Of a DNA stretch of 64,000 bases, positions 16,203 to 26,142 are shown in pieces. Below the pieces are notes generated by a model. It searched no databases, was not told the DNA's origin, and saw only the letters and a program-made list of their open reading frames with translations. Origin of the DNA: Tenacibaculum dicentrarchi. GTDB lineage: Bacteria; Bacteroidota; Bacteroidia; Flavobacteriales; Flavobacteriaceae. The stretch lies in NCBI RefSeq assembly GCF_964036635.1, contig NZ_OZ038524.1:2299001-2363000 (forward strand), in the 5' to 3' direction. The position numbers were made by a program, and so were the translations under genes. How positions within the stretch are numbered: the stretch's first letter is position 1; the number at the start of each line of letters is the position of its first letter.

Positions 16203-18713
16203 TTATTTCTTTTTCACCACTTTCTTTTTCACTACCTTTTTAGTTGCCTTCTTTTTTACAACTTTCTTTTTAGGTGTTTTTGACTCAATAATTTTTACAG
16301 CTTCTTCTTTAGTCATCTTTTCAATGTCGGTCGTTTTAGGCATTTCTACCTTTATTTTCCCTTTTATAACATTAAAACGTCCCCAACGTGCTTTTTCTAC
16401 TCGAATTTCAACATCTTCCCAATTGTGTAATACTTTATCGATTTCCTTCTGTTTTTTAACCTCTATTAATTCAATAATATCGGCATCAGTAAGATTATCA
16501 AAATCATATTTTTTATTTACATTAATAAAAATTGAATTCCATTTTAAGTATGGACCAAAACGTCCTACGCCCTTTTGCACAGGTAATTCTTCATAAAAGT
16601 AAATTGGTGCATCAGCTTTTTGCTTTGCTACGATTAGTTCTTCGGCTCTTGGCAAATCTACTTCCATCGGATTTTCACCTTTATCTAAAGAAACAAACAT
16701 TGCTCCAAATTTAATATAAGGTCCAAAACGTCCATTAGAAACAATTACCTCTTGATCTTCATAGGTACCTAAATTTTTCGGAAGCAAAAATAATTCTAAT
16801 GCTTCTTCAAGTGTAATTGTACCTAAATGTTGTTCTTTATTTAAAGATGCAAATTGTTTTTCTTCATCTTCAGGAGCTCCAATTTGTGCAATTGGTCCAA
16901 ACTTCCCTAAACGAACTAAAATTGTTTTTCCTGATTCAGGATGTTTTCCTAAAATGCGCTCTCCGCTTTCTCTTTCGGCGTTTTCTTTTACATGCTCTAC
17001 TGTTTTATGAAAATCGATATAAAATCCTTTAATCATTTCTATCCAATCTTCATTTCCTTCTGAAATATCATCAAAAGAATTTTCAACTCTGGCTGTAAAT
17101 CCAAAATCTAAAATATTAGAGAAATTTGCAACTAAAAAATCATTTACAATATTTCCTATATCAGTAGGAACTAATTTATTTTTATTTGAGCCTGTTTTTT
17201 CTGTTAATAATTCACTTTGCACAACTTTATTAGACAGAATCATCTGTTCATAATTACGTTCTACACCTTCATTTTCTCCTTTCTCTACATAACCTCTTCG
17301 TTGTACAGTAGAAATTGTTGGAGCGTAAGTAGATGGTCTACCAATACCTAACTCTTCTAATTGTTTTACTAAAGATGCTTCTGTAAAACGGTAAGGAGGG
17401 CTTGTAAAACGTTGTGTTGCATTAATAAAATTATAAGCTAAGTTTTCGCCAGTAGTTAAATTTGGTAACATACCTGCTTGCTCTTCTTCTTCGTTATCAG
17501 TTCCTTCTAAATATACTTTTAAGAAACCATCAAACTTAATCATTTCACCGTTTGCAGTAAATATTTTTTCATTTTCAGAATTAGCTATTTTCACATTAGT
17601 ACGCTCTAATTGTGCGTCACTCATTTGAGAAGCTAAAGTTCTTTTCCAAATTAAATCGTACAACCTCGTTTGATCGTATTCAGTATCAATGCTATGTGTT
17701 TTCATGTTTGTAGGACGAATTGCCTCATGCGCCTCTTGTGCACCTTTTGCTTTCGACTTAAACACTCTTTGTTTACTATATTCTTTTCCGTAATAATTAC
17801 TAATTTCTTCTTCAGCTGCATTTCTTGCATCATCAGATAAATTAACACTATCGGTTCTCATATAAGTAATTAAACCCGCCTCATATAAACGCTGTGCAAC
17901 CTGCATTGTTTTCCCTACAGGAAAGCCTAATTTACGAGAAGCTTCTTGCTGTAAAGTTGATGTTGTAAATGGTGCTGCTGGCGATTTTTTTGCTGGTTTT
18001 TTAGTTAAATCAGCAATAGAAAATTCAGCATCTGCACACGATTTTAAAAAATCTTCAGCTAATTTTTTAGATGAAAAACTTTTAGGAATCGTTGCTTTAA
18101 ATGTTTTTCCGTTAGTATTTGCAAACTGAGCAATAACCTTATAATGTGTTTCTGATTTAAAATCAAGAATACTGCGTTCTCTTTCTACAATTAAACGAAC
18201 TGCAACAGATTGTACTCTACCTGCCGATAAACCTCCTTTTACTTTTCGCCATAAAACTGGTGATAATTCATATCCAACAAGCCTATCTAAAACTCTACGA
18301 GCTTGCTGTGCATTGACCATATTATAGTCAATATCTCTAGGGTTTTCAACTGCTTTTAAAATAGCATTTTTAGTGATTTCATGAAAAACAATACGTTTTG
18401 TATTATCGTCATTTAATTTTAATTGCTCTTTTAAATGCCAAGCTATTGCTTCCCCTTCTCTATCCTCATCACTTGCTAACCAAACAGTTTCTGCTTTTTT
18501 AGCCAAAGATTTTAACTTCTTAACAACTGGTTTTTTATCATCAGAAATTATATATTTCGGACTAAAATCACCTTCAACATCAATTCCTAATTCCTTCGAA
18601 GGTAAATCTGCAATATGACCATAACTAGATTCTACTTGAAAATCTTTTCCTAGGAATTTTTCAATCGTTTTTGCCTTTGCAGGTGACTCAACTATAACTA
18701 AATTCTTTGCCAT
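16203..18713 (-). CDS. topA: DNA topoisomerase I (type IA)
   Basis: Relaxes negative supercoils by a tyrosine-DNA intermediate. Toprim domain: Glu9 in 'VIVESPAKAK' and acidic 'SDEDREGE' at 81-88. Catalytic Tyr284 lies in 'GLITYMRTDS'. Residues about 590-790 hold the repeated 'GRFGPYIKFG'-type topoisomerase C-terminal repeats instead of classical Cys4 zinc fingers. The last ~24 residues are almost all Lys and Val, a basic tail that should aid DNA binding. I start at ATG 18713 (836 residues); a TTG at 18725 adds four residues and is less likely. Confidence 0.96.
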   Translation of the reverse strand: MAKNLVIVESPAKAKTIEKFLGKDFQVESSYGHIADLPSKELGIDVEGDFSPKYIISDDKKPVVKKLKSLAKKAETVWLASDEDREGEAIAWHLKEQLKLNDDNTKRIVFHEITKNAILKAVENPRDIDYNMVNAQQARRVLDRLVGYELSPVLWRKVKGGLSAGRVQSVAVRLIVERERSILDFKSETHYKVIAQFANTNGKTFKATIPKSFSSKKLAEDFLKSCADAEFSIADLTKKPAKKSPAAPFTTSTLQQEASRKLGFPVGKTMQVAQRLYEAGLITYMRTDSVNLSDDARNAAEEEISNYYGKEYSKQRVFKSKAKGAQEAHEAIRPTNMKTHSIDTEYDQTRLYDLIWKRTLASQMSDAQLERTNVKIANSENEKIFTANGEMIKFDGFLKVYLEGTDNEEEEQAGMLPNLTTGENLAYNFINATQRFTSPPYRFTEASLVKQLEELGIGRPSTYAPTISTVQRRGYVEKGENEGVERNYEQMILSNKVVQSELLTEKTGSNKNKLVPTDIGNIVNDFLVANFSNILDFGFTARVENSFDDISEGNEDWIEMIKGFYIDFHKTVEHVKENAERESGERILGKHPESGKTILVRLGKFGPIAQIGAPEDEEKQFASLNKEQHLGTITLEEALELFLLPKNLGTYEDQEVIVSNGRFGPYIKFGAMFVSLDKGENPMEVDLPRAEELIVAKQKADAPIYFYEELPVQKGVGRFGPYLKWNSIFINVNKKYDFDNLTDADIIELIEVKKQKEIDKVLHNWEDVEIRVEKARWGRFNVIKGKIKVEMPKTTDIEKMTKEEAVKIIESKTPKKKVVKKKATKKVVKKKVVKKK

Positions 18714-18770
18714 ATCTCTGTTCAATTATCTCTTTTTGCATCCTATTATTATAACGATGCTTTGAGTTTG

Positions 18771-18778
18771 CAAAAGTA
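18771..18778 (-). promoter_or_regulatory. -7 box for topA
   Basis: On the minus strand TACTTTTG fits TAnnTTTG; a start near 18764 would give a leader of about 50 nt. No clear -33 box. Confidence 0.5.
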
Positions 18779-18885
18779 GAATGTTTTTTTTTAAAAAAAA
18801 CTTTTTGTTGAACTTTTCCTCTCTAAATAGCAAAAAATCAATAATAAATTTCTGCCAATTTGTCATAAAACTTATATTTTGGTTG

Positions 18886-18893
18886 TATCTTTG
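18886..18893 (+). promoter_or_regulatory. -7 box for miaB
   Basis: TATCTTTG lies 15 nt before the ATG at 18908, giving a very short leader. A TTG at 18860-18862 is the best -33 candidate but the 23-nt spacing is long. Confidence 0.6.
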
Positions 18894-18907
18894 CCATCAT
18901 TTTTATT

Positions 18908-20368
18908 ATGAATATGGAGCACACAGAGAAGGTTATCGATGAAAAAGTACAAGGAAAATCACTTGTAACAACACATAAAAAAGAAAACTCAAAAAAATTA
19001 TTTATAGAAAGTTACGGTTGTCAAATGAACATGAATGACAGCGAAATTGTAGCTGCTATTTTAGCCGAACAAGGTTTTAATACTACACAAACTTTAGAGG
19101 AAGCCGATTTAGTTTTAGTAAATACCTGTTCTATTAGAGAAAAAGCAGAAACAACAATCCGTAAACGTTTACAAAAATACAATGCTGTTAAAAAAACAAA
19201 TCCGACCATGAAAGTGGGTGTTTTAGGATGTATGGCAGAACGTTTAAAAGAAAAATTTTTAGAAGAAGAAAAAATAGTTGATTTAGTTGTAGGACCAGAT
19301 GCTTACAGAGATTTACCTAATTTATTAGATGAAATTGATGCAGGTAGAGATGCTATAAACGTAATCCTTTCTAAAGAAGAAACTTATGGTGATGTTGCTC
19401 CTGTACGTTTAAACTCTAACGGAGTTTCGGCATTTGTATCAATAACTCGTGGATGCGATAACATGTGTACTTTTTGTGTAGTTCCGTTTACTCGTGGACG
19501 CGAGCGAAGTAGAGACCCTAAAAGTGTTTTAGAGGAAATAAAATCGATGCACGACAAAAACTTTAAAGAAATTACTTTACTTGGGCAGAACGTAGATAGT
19601 TATTTATGGTACGGTGGCGGATTGAAAAAAGATTTTAAGAAATCTTCAGAAATGGCACAAGCAACTGCCGTAGATTTTGCGCAATTATTAGATATGGCAG
19701 CTACTGAGTTTCCTAAAATGAGATTCCGTTTTGCAACCTCTAATCCACAAGATATGAGTTTAGATGTGATTCGTGTTATGGCAAAACATAAAAACATTTG
19801 TAAATACCTTCACTTACCTGTACAAAGTGGAAGTAACAATATGTTAAAAGCCATGAACCGTCAACATACTAGAGAAGAATATATGGAACTTGTTGATAAT
19901 ATCTTCAAAATAGTTCCTGAAATGTCTTTATCGCAAGATATGATTGTTGGTTTTTGTGGAGAAACAGAACAAGACCATCAAGACACCTTAGATTTAATGC
20001 GATATGTAAAATATGACTTTGGTTTTATGTTTGCTTATTCTGAAAGACCAGGAACTTTAGCGGCTAAAAAAATGCCCGATGATGTTCCTTTTGATGTAAA
20101 GAAAAGACGTTTACAAGAAATTATCGATTTACAACAAGAACATGCTTTATATAGAACACAACAACATTTAGGTAAAATTGAAGAGTTTTTAATTGAAGGT
20201 ACTTCTAAGAAAAACCCGAATGAATGGAAAGCTAGAAATACACAAAATACTGTAGCTGTTTTTCCTAAAGAAAATTACAAATTAGGTGAATTTGTAATGA
20301 TAAAAATAGAAGATTGCACTTCTGCAACCTTAAAAGGAACTGTTATTGGATATTCTGATAACAATTAA
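18908..20368 (+). CDS. miaB: tRNA-2-methylthio-N6-isopentenyladenosine37 synthase
   Basis: A radical-SAM methylthiotransferase that adds a methylthio group to i6A37 of tRNAs reading UNN codons. The auxiliary cluster cysteines are Cys38 ('SYGCQMN'), Cys74 ('NTCSIRE') and Cys108 ('LGCMAE'); the radical-SAM cluster is CX3CX2C at 183, 187 and 190 ('RGCDNMCTFC'). A TRAM domain closes the protein ('EEFLIEGTSKKN' onward to 486). The N-terminus has ~30 extra polar residues before the core. First gene of a plus-strand run followed by the sigma-54 activator; ATG 18908, with a second in-frame ATG at 18914. Confidence 0.96.
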   Translation: MNMEHTEKVIDEKVQGKSLVTTHKKENSKKLFIESYGCQMNMNDSEIVAAILAEQGFNTTQTLEEADLVLVNTCSIREKAETTIRKRLQKYNAVKKTNPTMKVGVLGCMAERLKEKFLEEEKIVDLVVGPDAYRDLPNLLDEIDAGRDAINVILSKEETYGDVAPVRLNSNGVSAFVSITRGCDNMCTFCVVPFTRGRERSRDPKSVLEEIKSMHDKNFKEITLLGQNVDSYLWYGGGLKKDFKKSSEMAQATAVDFAQLLDMAATEFPKMRFRFATSNPQDMSLDVIRVMAKHKNICKYLHLPVQSGSNNMLKAMNRQHTREEYMELVDNIFKIVPEMSLSQDMIVGFCGETEQDHQDTLDLMRYVKYDFGFMFAYSERPGTLAAKKMPDDVPFDVKKRRLQEIIDLQQEHALYRTQQHLGKIEEFLIEGTSKKNPNEWKARNTQNTVAVFPKENYKLGEFVMIKIEDCTSATLKGTVIGYSDNN

Positions 20369-20387
20369 CAAAATATATTTAAAAAGT

Positions 20388-20419
20388 TTTAAGGTTGATA
20401 AAAAATCATCAACCTTAAA
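20388..20419 (+). terminator. Hairpin between miaB and the sigma-54 activator gene
   Basis: TTTAAGGTTGAT at 20388-20399 pairs with ATCAACCTTAAA at 20408-20419. There is no T-tract after it on the plus strand, so it may be a weak terminator or a processing/stability hairpin. Confidence 0.45.
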
Positions 20420-20483
20420 GCTTCCAATAATCAAACCACCAAAAAACCTTCAAATTAAAAACTTTGCAACTACATCATAAAAT

Positions 20484-21728
20484 ATGGAAAACTTACAAGC
20501 TATAAAACAACGTTTTGGAATTATTGGTAACGATACCCAGCTAAATCGTGCTATTGAAAAAGCCATTCGAGTTGCGCCTACTGATATTTCTGTGTTGGTT
20601 GTAGGTGAAAGTGGTGTTGGTAAAGAAAGTATCCCTAAAATAATACATCAATTATCACACCGAAAACACGCAAAATATATTGCGGTAAACTGTGGGGCAA
20701 TTCCTGAGGGAACAATTGATAGCGAATTATTTGGGCATGAAAAAGGTGCTTTTACAGGTGCAACAACTTCTCGTAAAGGATACTTTGAAGTTGCCGACGG
20801 AGGAACTATTTTTTTAGATGAAGTTGGTGAATTACCCCTAACCACTCAAGTTCGTTTGTTACGTGTTTTAGAAAATGGTGAATTTATAAAAGTAGGATCA
20901 TCACAAGTACAAAAAACAAATGTCCGTATTGTTGCTGCTACCAACGTAAATATGCAACAAGCAATATCTAAAGAAAAATTTAGAGAAGATTTATATTACC
21001 GATTAAGTACTATTGAAATTGAATTACCACCTTTGCGAGAACGAGAAAATGATATTCACTTATTATTTAGAAAATTTGCTTCAGATTTTGCTCAAAAATA
21101 TCGAATGCCAACCATTCGCCTAGAAAATAATGCTATAAAAATTTTATTAAACTACCACTTTCCAGGTAATATTCGTCAATTAAGAAACTTAGCCGAGCAA
21201 ATATCTGTAGTTGAAGAAAGCCGTTTAATTACTGCTGAGAAACTAGTCCAATACCTTCCAAAAAACAAAGAGAATTTCCCTACAATTATAGGAGGACAAT
21301 CTGGTAATTCTGATTTTGCTAACGAACGAGATATCATGTACAAAATTTTATTCGACATGCGAAACGATATCAATGACTTAAAAAAATTAACCCTAGATTT
21401 AATGCAAAGTGGCAATACCGAGCAAGTAAAAGAAGAAAATCATGGCTTAATAGAACGTATTTACCAAGAGAAAGAACCTGTGAAAAATGAAAATGTAGAA
21501 GTGGTTCAAATTACACAATCGGCTACCTCATCAGCAGTAGCATCTGAAAATAATTACGAATACGCCGAAACTATTGAAGAAGACGAAAATTTATCATTAC
21601 AAGAAAAAGAAATTGAAATGATTCGAAAATCTTTAGAAAAAAACAGCAATAAACGAAAATTAGCAGCTAAAGAACTTGGAATTTCTGAACGAACTTTATA
21701 CCGTAAAATAAAACAATACGATTTATAA
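20484..21728 (+). CDS. Sigma-54-dependent transcriptional activator (AAA+ / Fis-type HTH), no receiver domain
   Basis: An enhancer-binding protein that remodels RpoN-RNA polymerase. The AAA+ domain starts almost at the N-terminus: Walker A 'GESGVGKE' at 41-48, the sigma-54 contact loop 'GAFTGA' at 88-93, Walker B 'IFLDEVGE' with Asp112/Glu113. After a variable acidic linker (about 280-370) comes a Fis-like helix-turn-helix at 374-412 ('NKRKLAAKELGISERTLYRK'). No phospho-acceptor or sensory domain is present, so control must come through expression or a partner. It is followed 25 nt later by lptE. Targets unknown; a sigma-54-like promoter precedes groES 1.1 kb downstream. Confidence 0.95.
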   Translation: MENLQAIKQRFGIIGNDTQLNRAIEKAIRVAPTDISVLVVGESGVGKESIPKIIHQLSHRKHAKYIAVNCGAIPEGTIDSELFGHEKGAFTGATTSRKGYFEVADGGTIFLDEVGELPLTTQVRLLRVLENGEFIKVGSSQVQKTNVRIVAATNVNMQQAISKEKFREDLYYRLSTIEIELPPLRERENDIHLLFRKFASDFAQKYRMPTIRLENNAIKILLNYHFPGNIRQLRNLAEQISVVEESRLITAEKLVQYLPKNKENFPTIIGGQSGNSDFANERDIMYKILFDMRNDINDLKKLTLDLMQSGNTEQVKEENHGLIERIYQEKEPVKNENVEVVQITQSATSSAVASENNYEYAETIEEDENLSLQEKEIEMIRKSLEKNSNKRKLAAKELGISERTLYRKIKQYDL

Positions 21729-21753
21729 TAGCAACAACAATATTCTTAAAATT

Positions 21754-22263
21754 ATGAAAAACTGTGTAAACATCTTTTTAATTTCTATCAGCATACTATT
21801 TATACTACTAGGTTGCGGTGCATATTCATTTACAGGAGGAAATACAGGCGAAGCTAAAACAATTCAAGTTGATTTTTTTCAAAATCAAGCACCTTTAATT
21901 GAACCAACTTTAAGCCAAAAATTCACCCAAGATTTACAAGAGTTATTTACACGTCAAACAAACCTAACCTTAGTAAACACAAACGGGCAGTTACATTTTT
22001 CTGGCGAAATTGTAGATTACAGAATTAATCCGATGAGTGCTACTGCCGATCAAAAAGCCGCACAAAACAGGTTAACAATTACCGTAAATGTTATTTTTGA
22101 AAATAGCTTAAATGAAAAAGATAATTTTGAAAAACGTTTTTCTTTTTATCATGATTATCAGGCTACACAACAATTAACAGGTGGTGTATTAGAAACTGCT
22201 TTAAATAAAATTTTAGAGAGAATAACACAAGATGTTTTTAATGCCTCTGTAGCTAAATGGTAA
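21754..22263 (+). CDS. lptE: LptE-family LPS-assembly lipoprotein
   Basis: LptE plugs the LptD barrel at the outer membrane and assists LPS insertion. Lipobox 'ILLGCG' gives lipidated Cys21, directly followed by 'GAYSFTGG', a phrase typical of LptE proteins in Bacteroidetes. The 169-residue length and the ending with a long amphipathic helix ('GVLETALNKILERITQDVF') fit. It follows the sigma-54 activator by 25 nt and precedes secG, the usual flavobacterial order, which supports the assignment although sequence conservation in the family is weak. Confidence 0.85.
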   Translation: MKNCVNIFLISISILFILLGCGAYSFTGGNTGEAKTIQVDFFQNQAPLIEPTLSQKFTQDLQELFTRQTNLTLVNTNGQLHFSGEIVDYRINPMSATADQKAAQNRLTITVNVIFENSLNEKDNFEKRFSFYHDYQATQQLTGGVLETALNKILERITQDVFNASVAKW

Positions 22264-22317
22264 TTTTAGAATAAAACCTGCTAAAAACATCAAATTAAAG
22301 CTTATAAAAGATTAAGT

Positions 22318-22348
22318 TTGAAATATTCAGAAAAAAGTAGTTACTTTG
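22318..22348 (+). promoter_or_regulatory. Promoter of secG
   Basis: TTG at 22318-22320 and TTACTTTG at 22341-22348, 20 nt apart, close to TTG/TAnnTTTG. The leader (about 55 nt) contains a small hairpin, AAAAGTAT/ATACTTTT around GTT at 22359-22377. Confidence 0.65.
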
Positions 22349-22407
22349 CAGTTCTAATAAAAGTATGTTATACTTTTATAAAATTGAAAACTAAATCAAA
22401 ATAAATA

Positions 22408-22746
22408 ATGACAACATATACTTTACTTTTAGTATTAATATTGATTGTTGCAATAGCATTAATCTTAATTGTAATGGTGCAAAACCCTAAAGGTGGCGGA
22501 TTATCTTCTTCTCTTGGAGGTGGTAGTGCTCAAAACATTGGTGGTGTACAAAACACAAATACTTTCTTAGATAAAAGTACTTGGACTTTAGCAATTGCTA
22601 TGTTTGCTTTAATTTTAATGGCGAATTTTGCAATTCCTAGAGGAACTTCAACTAATGCACCTCAATTAGATAGTGCTTTAGAAAACGTAGAAGCTACAAC
22701 TCCTGACGTACCTGCAACAACGACTACAAAAGATAGCGTAAAGTAA
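22408..22746 (+). CDS. secG: Preprotein translocase subunit SecG
   Basis: SecG is the small accessory subunit of the SecYEG channel in the inner membrane. Two transmembrane helices (about 3-22 and 54-75) surround the conserved loop 'QNPKGGGLSSSLGGGSAQNIGG', whose Gly-rich core is the family signature. The C-terminal tail (80-112) is rich in Ala, Thr and Asp as in other flavobacterial forms. 112 residues, ATG 22408, own promoter and terminator, so it seems to be transcribed alone. Confidence 0.95.
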   Translation: MTTYTLLLVLILIVAIALILIVMVQNPKGGGLSSSLGGGSAQNIGGVQNTNTFLDKSTWTLAIAMFALILMANFAIPRGTSTNAPQLDSALENVEATTPDVPATTTTKDSVK

Positions 22747-22765
22747 TCTTATAAACATACAATAT

Positions 22766-22800
22766 AAAATGCCAACGTAAATGACACGTTGGCATTTTTT
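22766..22800 (+). terminator. Terminator of secG
   Basis: A 13-bp perfect stem (22766-22778 / 22786-22798, core TGCCAACGT) followed by a run of T. Confidence 0.9.
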
Positions 22801-22847
22801 TGTACGCAATTTTCAAGGATTTAGAAAAAGTGGCATACATTTTTTAA

Positions 22848-22862
22848 TGGCATAATTTCTGC
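22848..22862 (+). promoter_or_regulatory. Sigma-54-like -24/-12 element before groES (tentative)
   Basis: TGGCATAATTTCTGC has GG at 22849-22850 and GC at 22861-22862 with exactly 10 nt between, the spacing required by RpoN promoters. The -24 half (TGGCA) is good; the -12 half is TCTGC rather than TTGCA. A TATTTTTA at 22864-22871 could instead be a degenerate housekeeping -7 box. Confidence 0.35.
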
Positions 22863-22911
22863 CTATTTTTAACGCGTAGAAACAAAAATACTTAATCATA
22901 ATTTATATAAA

Positions 22912-23187
22912 ATGGGATTAAAAATAAAACCTTTAGCAGATAGAGTTCTTATAAAACCTGCTGCTGCAGAAACGACTACCGCATCTGGGCTTATTATACC
23001 TGATAACGCAAAAGAAAAACCTCAAAAAGGAACTGTTGTTGCCGTTGGAAAAGGAACAAAAAAAGAACCTTTAACTGTTAAAGTTGGTGATACTGTTTTA
23101 TACGGAAAGTATGCAGGTACTGACTTAAAACACAAAGAAAAAGATTATTTAATTATGAGAGAAAGCGATATTTTCGCTATCATTTAA
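22912..23187 (+). CDS. groES: Co-chaperonin GroES
   Basis: The 10-kDa lid of the GroEL folding chamber. 91 residues with the classical order: '[15 protein letters not shown]' at the N-terminus, the mobile loop '[11 protein letters not shown]' with the Ile-Ile-Pro contact for GroEL, and '[14 protein letters not shown]' in the second half. 43 nt separate it from groEL; one operon. No CIRCE element (TTAGCACTC repeat) is present upstream, so HrcA control is not indicated. Confidence 0.98.
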   Translation: MGLKIKPLADRVLIKPAAAETTTASGLIIPDNAKEKPQKGTVVAVGKGTKKEPLTVKVGDTVLYGKYAGTDLKHKEKDYLIMRESDIFAII

Positions 23188-23215
23188 TTTTCTCTTATCA
23201 ATTTAAAATTAATAA

Positions 23216-24859
<1,644 letters not shown>

Positions 24860-24887
24860 TAATTAACATCATTATAAAATAAATTTA

Positions 24888-24928
24888 CAAACCCTCTTGA
24901 TAAAAATAATCAAGAGGGTTTGTTTTTA
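24888..24928 (+). terminator. Terminator of groESL
   Basis: CAAACCCTCTTGAT pairs with ATCAAGAGGGTTTG (24888-24901 / 24909-24922), followed by TTTTTATA. Confidence 0.92.
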
Positions 24929-24966
24929 TATTTAATATCTAAATTATTTTAGTTTAGCTGTAAATA

Positions 24967-25056
24967 CCTAGCCCCGATTGAAGCATCTGTTTGAGCTCTT
25001 TTTTTGATTTTTCTTCAAAAAAAAGCGAGTGCGGAAAGCGGGAAATAGCTTCTAAT
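24967..25056 (+). repeat. Interspersed element R1, copy 2 (candidate structured RNA)
   Basis: Same layout as copy 1: CCTAGCCCCGATTG, GAGCTC, a T7GA/TCA8 hairpin, GCGAGTGCGGAAAGCGGG, then AAATAGCTTC. Here the outer arms read GAAGC and GCTTC, so pairing is kept though the bases differ from copy 1. It lies between groEL's terminator and the 3' end of the convergent polyprenyl synthase gene. Confidence 0.9.
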
Positions 25057-25062
25057 AAAAAT

Positions 25063-26040
25063 TTATATTTTACGAGCAACTACATAATCAATCATTAATT
25101 TTAATGATTTTTTATAGTCCGATTCTGGAAAATTTTCAAGTATTGCCAAGGCTTTATTTTTATAACTGTGCATTTTAGCTGTGGCATATTCCAAACCTCC
25201 GTTATTGTTTACAAAAGCAATTACTTCTTTTACTCGTTTTTTATTAGTATTATGCTTTTTAACCGAATTTATTAACCACGATTTTTCCTTTTTCGAACAG
25301 TTGTTTAAGGTATAAATTAACGGAAGCGTCATTTTTTGTTCTTTAATATCGATTCCTGTCGGTTTTCCTATTTTTTCTTCGGTATAATCAAACAAATCAT
25401 CTTTAATTTGAAAAGCAATTCCAATATACTCTCCAAATTTTCGCATTTTTTGAACCGTTTCATTATTCGATCCTACTGATGCCGCGCCAATTCCGCAACA
25501 AGCAGCAATTAAAGTAGCGGTTTTTTGACGAATAATATCGAAATAAATATCTTCAGTAATATCTAATTTTCTTGCTTTTTCTATTTGAAGTAACTCCCCT
25601 TCGCTCATTTCACGAACAGCGATAGAAATCAATTTTAAAATATCAAAATCTTCATTATCAATAGAAAGTAACAATCCTTTTGATAATAAAAAATCACCAA
25701 CTAAAACGGCAATTTTATTTTTCCAAAGGGCATTAACCGAGAAAAATCCACGGCGACGATTACTATCATCTACCACATCATCATGTACCAAAGTAGCCGT
25801 GTGAATTAATTCGACAACAGATGCACCTCTGTAAGTTCGCTCATCAAATCCACCATCAGAAACCATTTTAGCTACCAAAAAAACAAACATAGGACGCATT
25901 TGTTTTCCTTTTCTTCTAACTATATAATAGGTAATTCTATTCAATAAGGGAACTTTTGATAACATGGAATCTTTGAATTTTTTTTCAAAAAGTTCCATTT
26001 CATTTTGAATAGGAAGTTTAATTTGTTCTACTGGCTTCAT
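25063..26040 (-). CDS. Polyprenyl diphosphate synthase (isoprenoid chain elongation)
   Basis: An all-alpha trans-prenyltransferase. The first aspartate-rich motif is Asp87-Asp88-x-x-Asp91 in 'VHDDVVDDSNRRRG', the second is 'KDDLFDY' with Asp214, Asp215 and Asp218. Bulky residues before the first motif ('HTATLV') suggest a long-chain product such as the menaquinone side chain, but product length cannot be fixed. The protein is soluble and 325 residues long from ATG 26040; a TTG three codons earlier is also open. Single gene, with R1 copy 2 just after its stop. Confidence 0.92.
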   Translation of the reverse strand: MKPVEQIKLPIQNEMELFEKKFKDSMLSKVPLLNRITYYIVRRKGKQMRPMFVFLVAKMVSDGGFDERTYRGASVVELIHTATLVHDDVVDDSNRRRGFFSVNALWKNKIAVLVGDFLLSKGLLLSIDNEDFDILKLISIAVREMSEGELLQIEKARKLDITEDIYFDIIRQKTATLIAACCGIGAASVGSNNETVQKMRKFGEYIGIAFQIKDDLFDYTEEKIGKPTGIDIKEQKMTLPLIYTLNNCSKKEKSWLINSVKKHNTNKKRVKEVIAFVNNNGGLEYATAKMHSYKNKALAILENFPESDYKKSLKLMIDYVVARKI

Positions 26041-26142
26041 GTTCAACAAAAAAATTAATTTAAAAGTAAAAGTACTAGATTAATAATAATAAAAACAATA
26101 ATTTCACAGTCAATAATTTATTTTTTTTATTACTAAAACGCT

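Noticed and set aside
16198..16596. Plus-strand frame of 132 codons opposite the 3' end of topA, rich in Phe and Thr
   Set aside because: Antisense image of the Lys-rich TopA tail; low complexity.
22359..22377. Small hairpin AAAAGTAT/ATACTTTT in the secG leader as a regulatory device
   Set aside because: Eight A/T-rich pairs with a 3-nt loop are easy to get by chance in this composition; no T-tract or competing structure.
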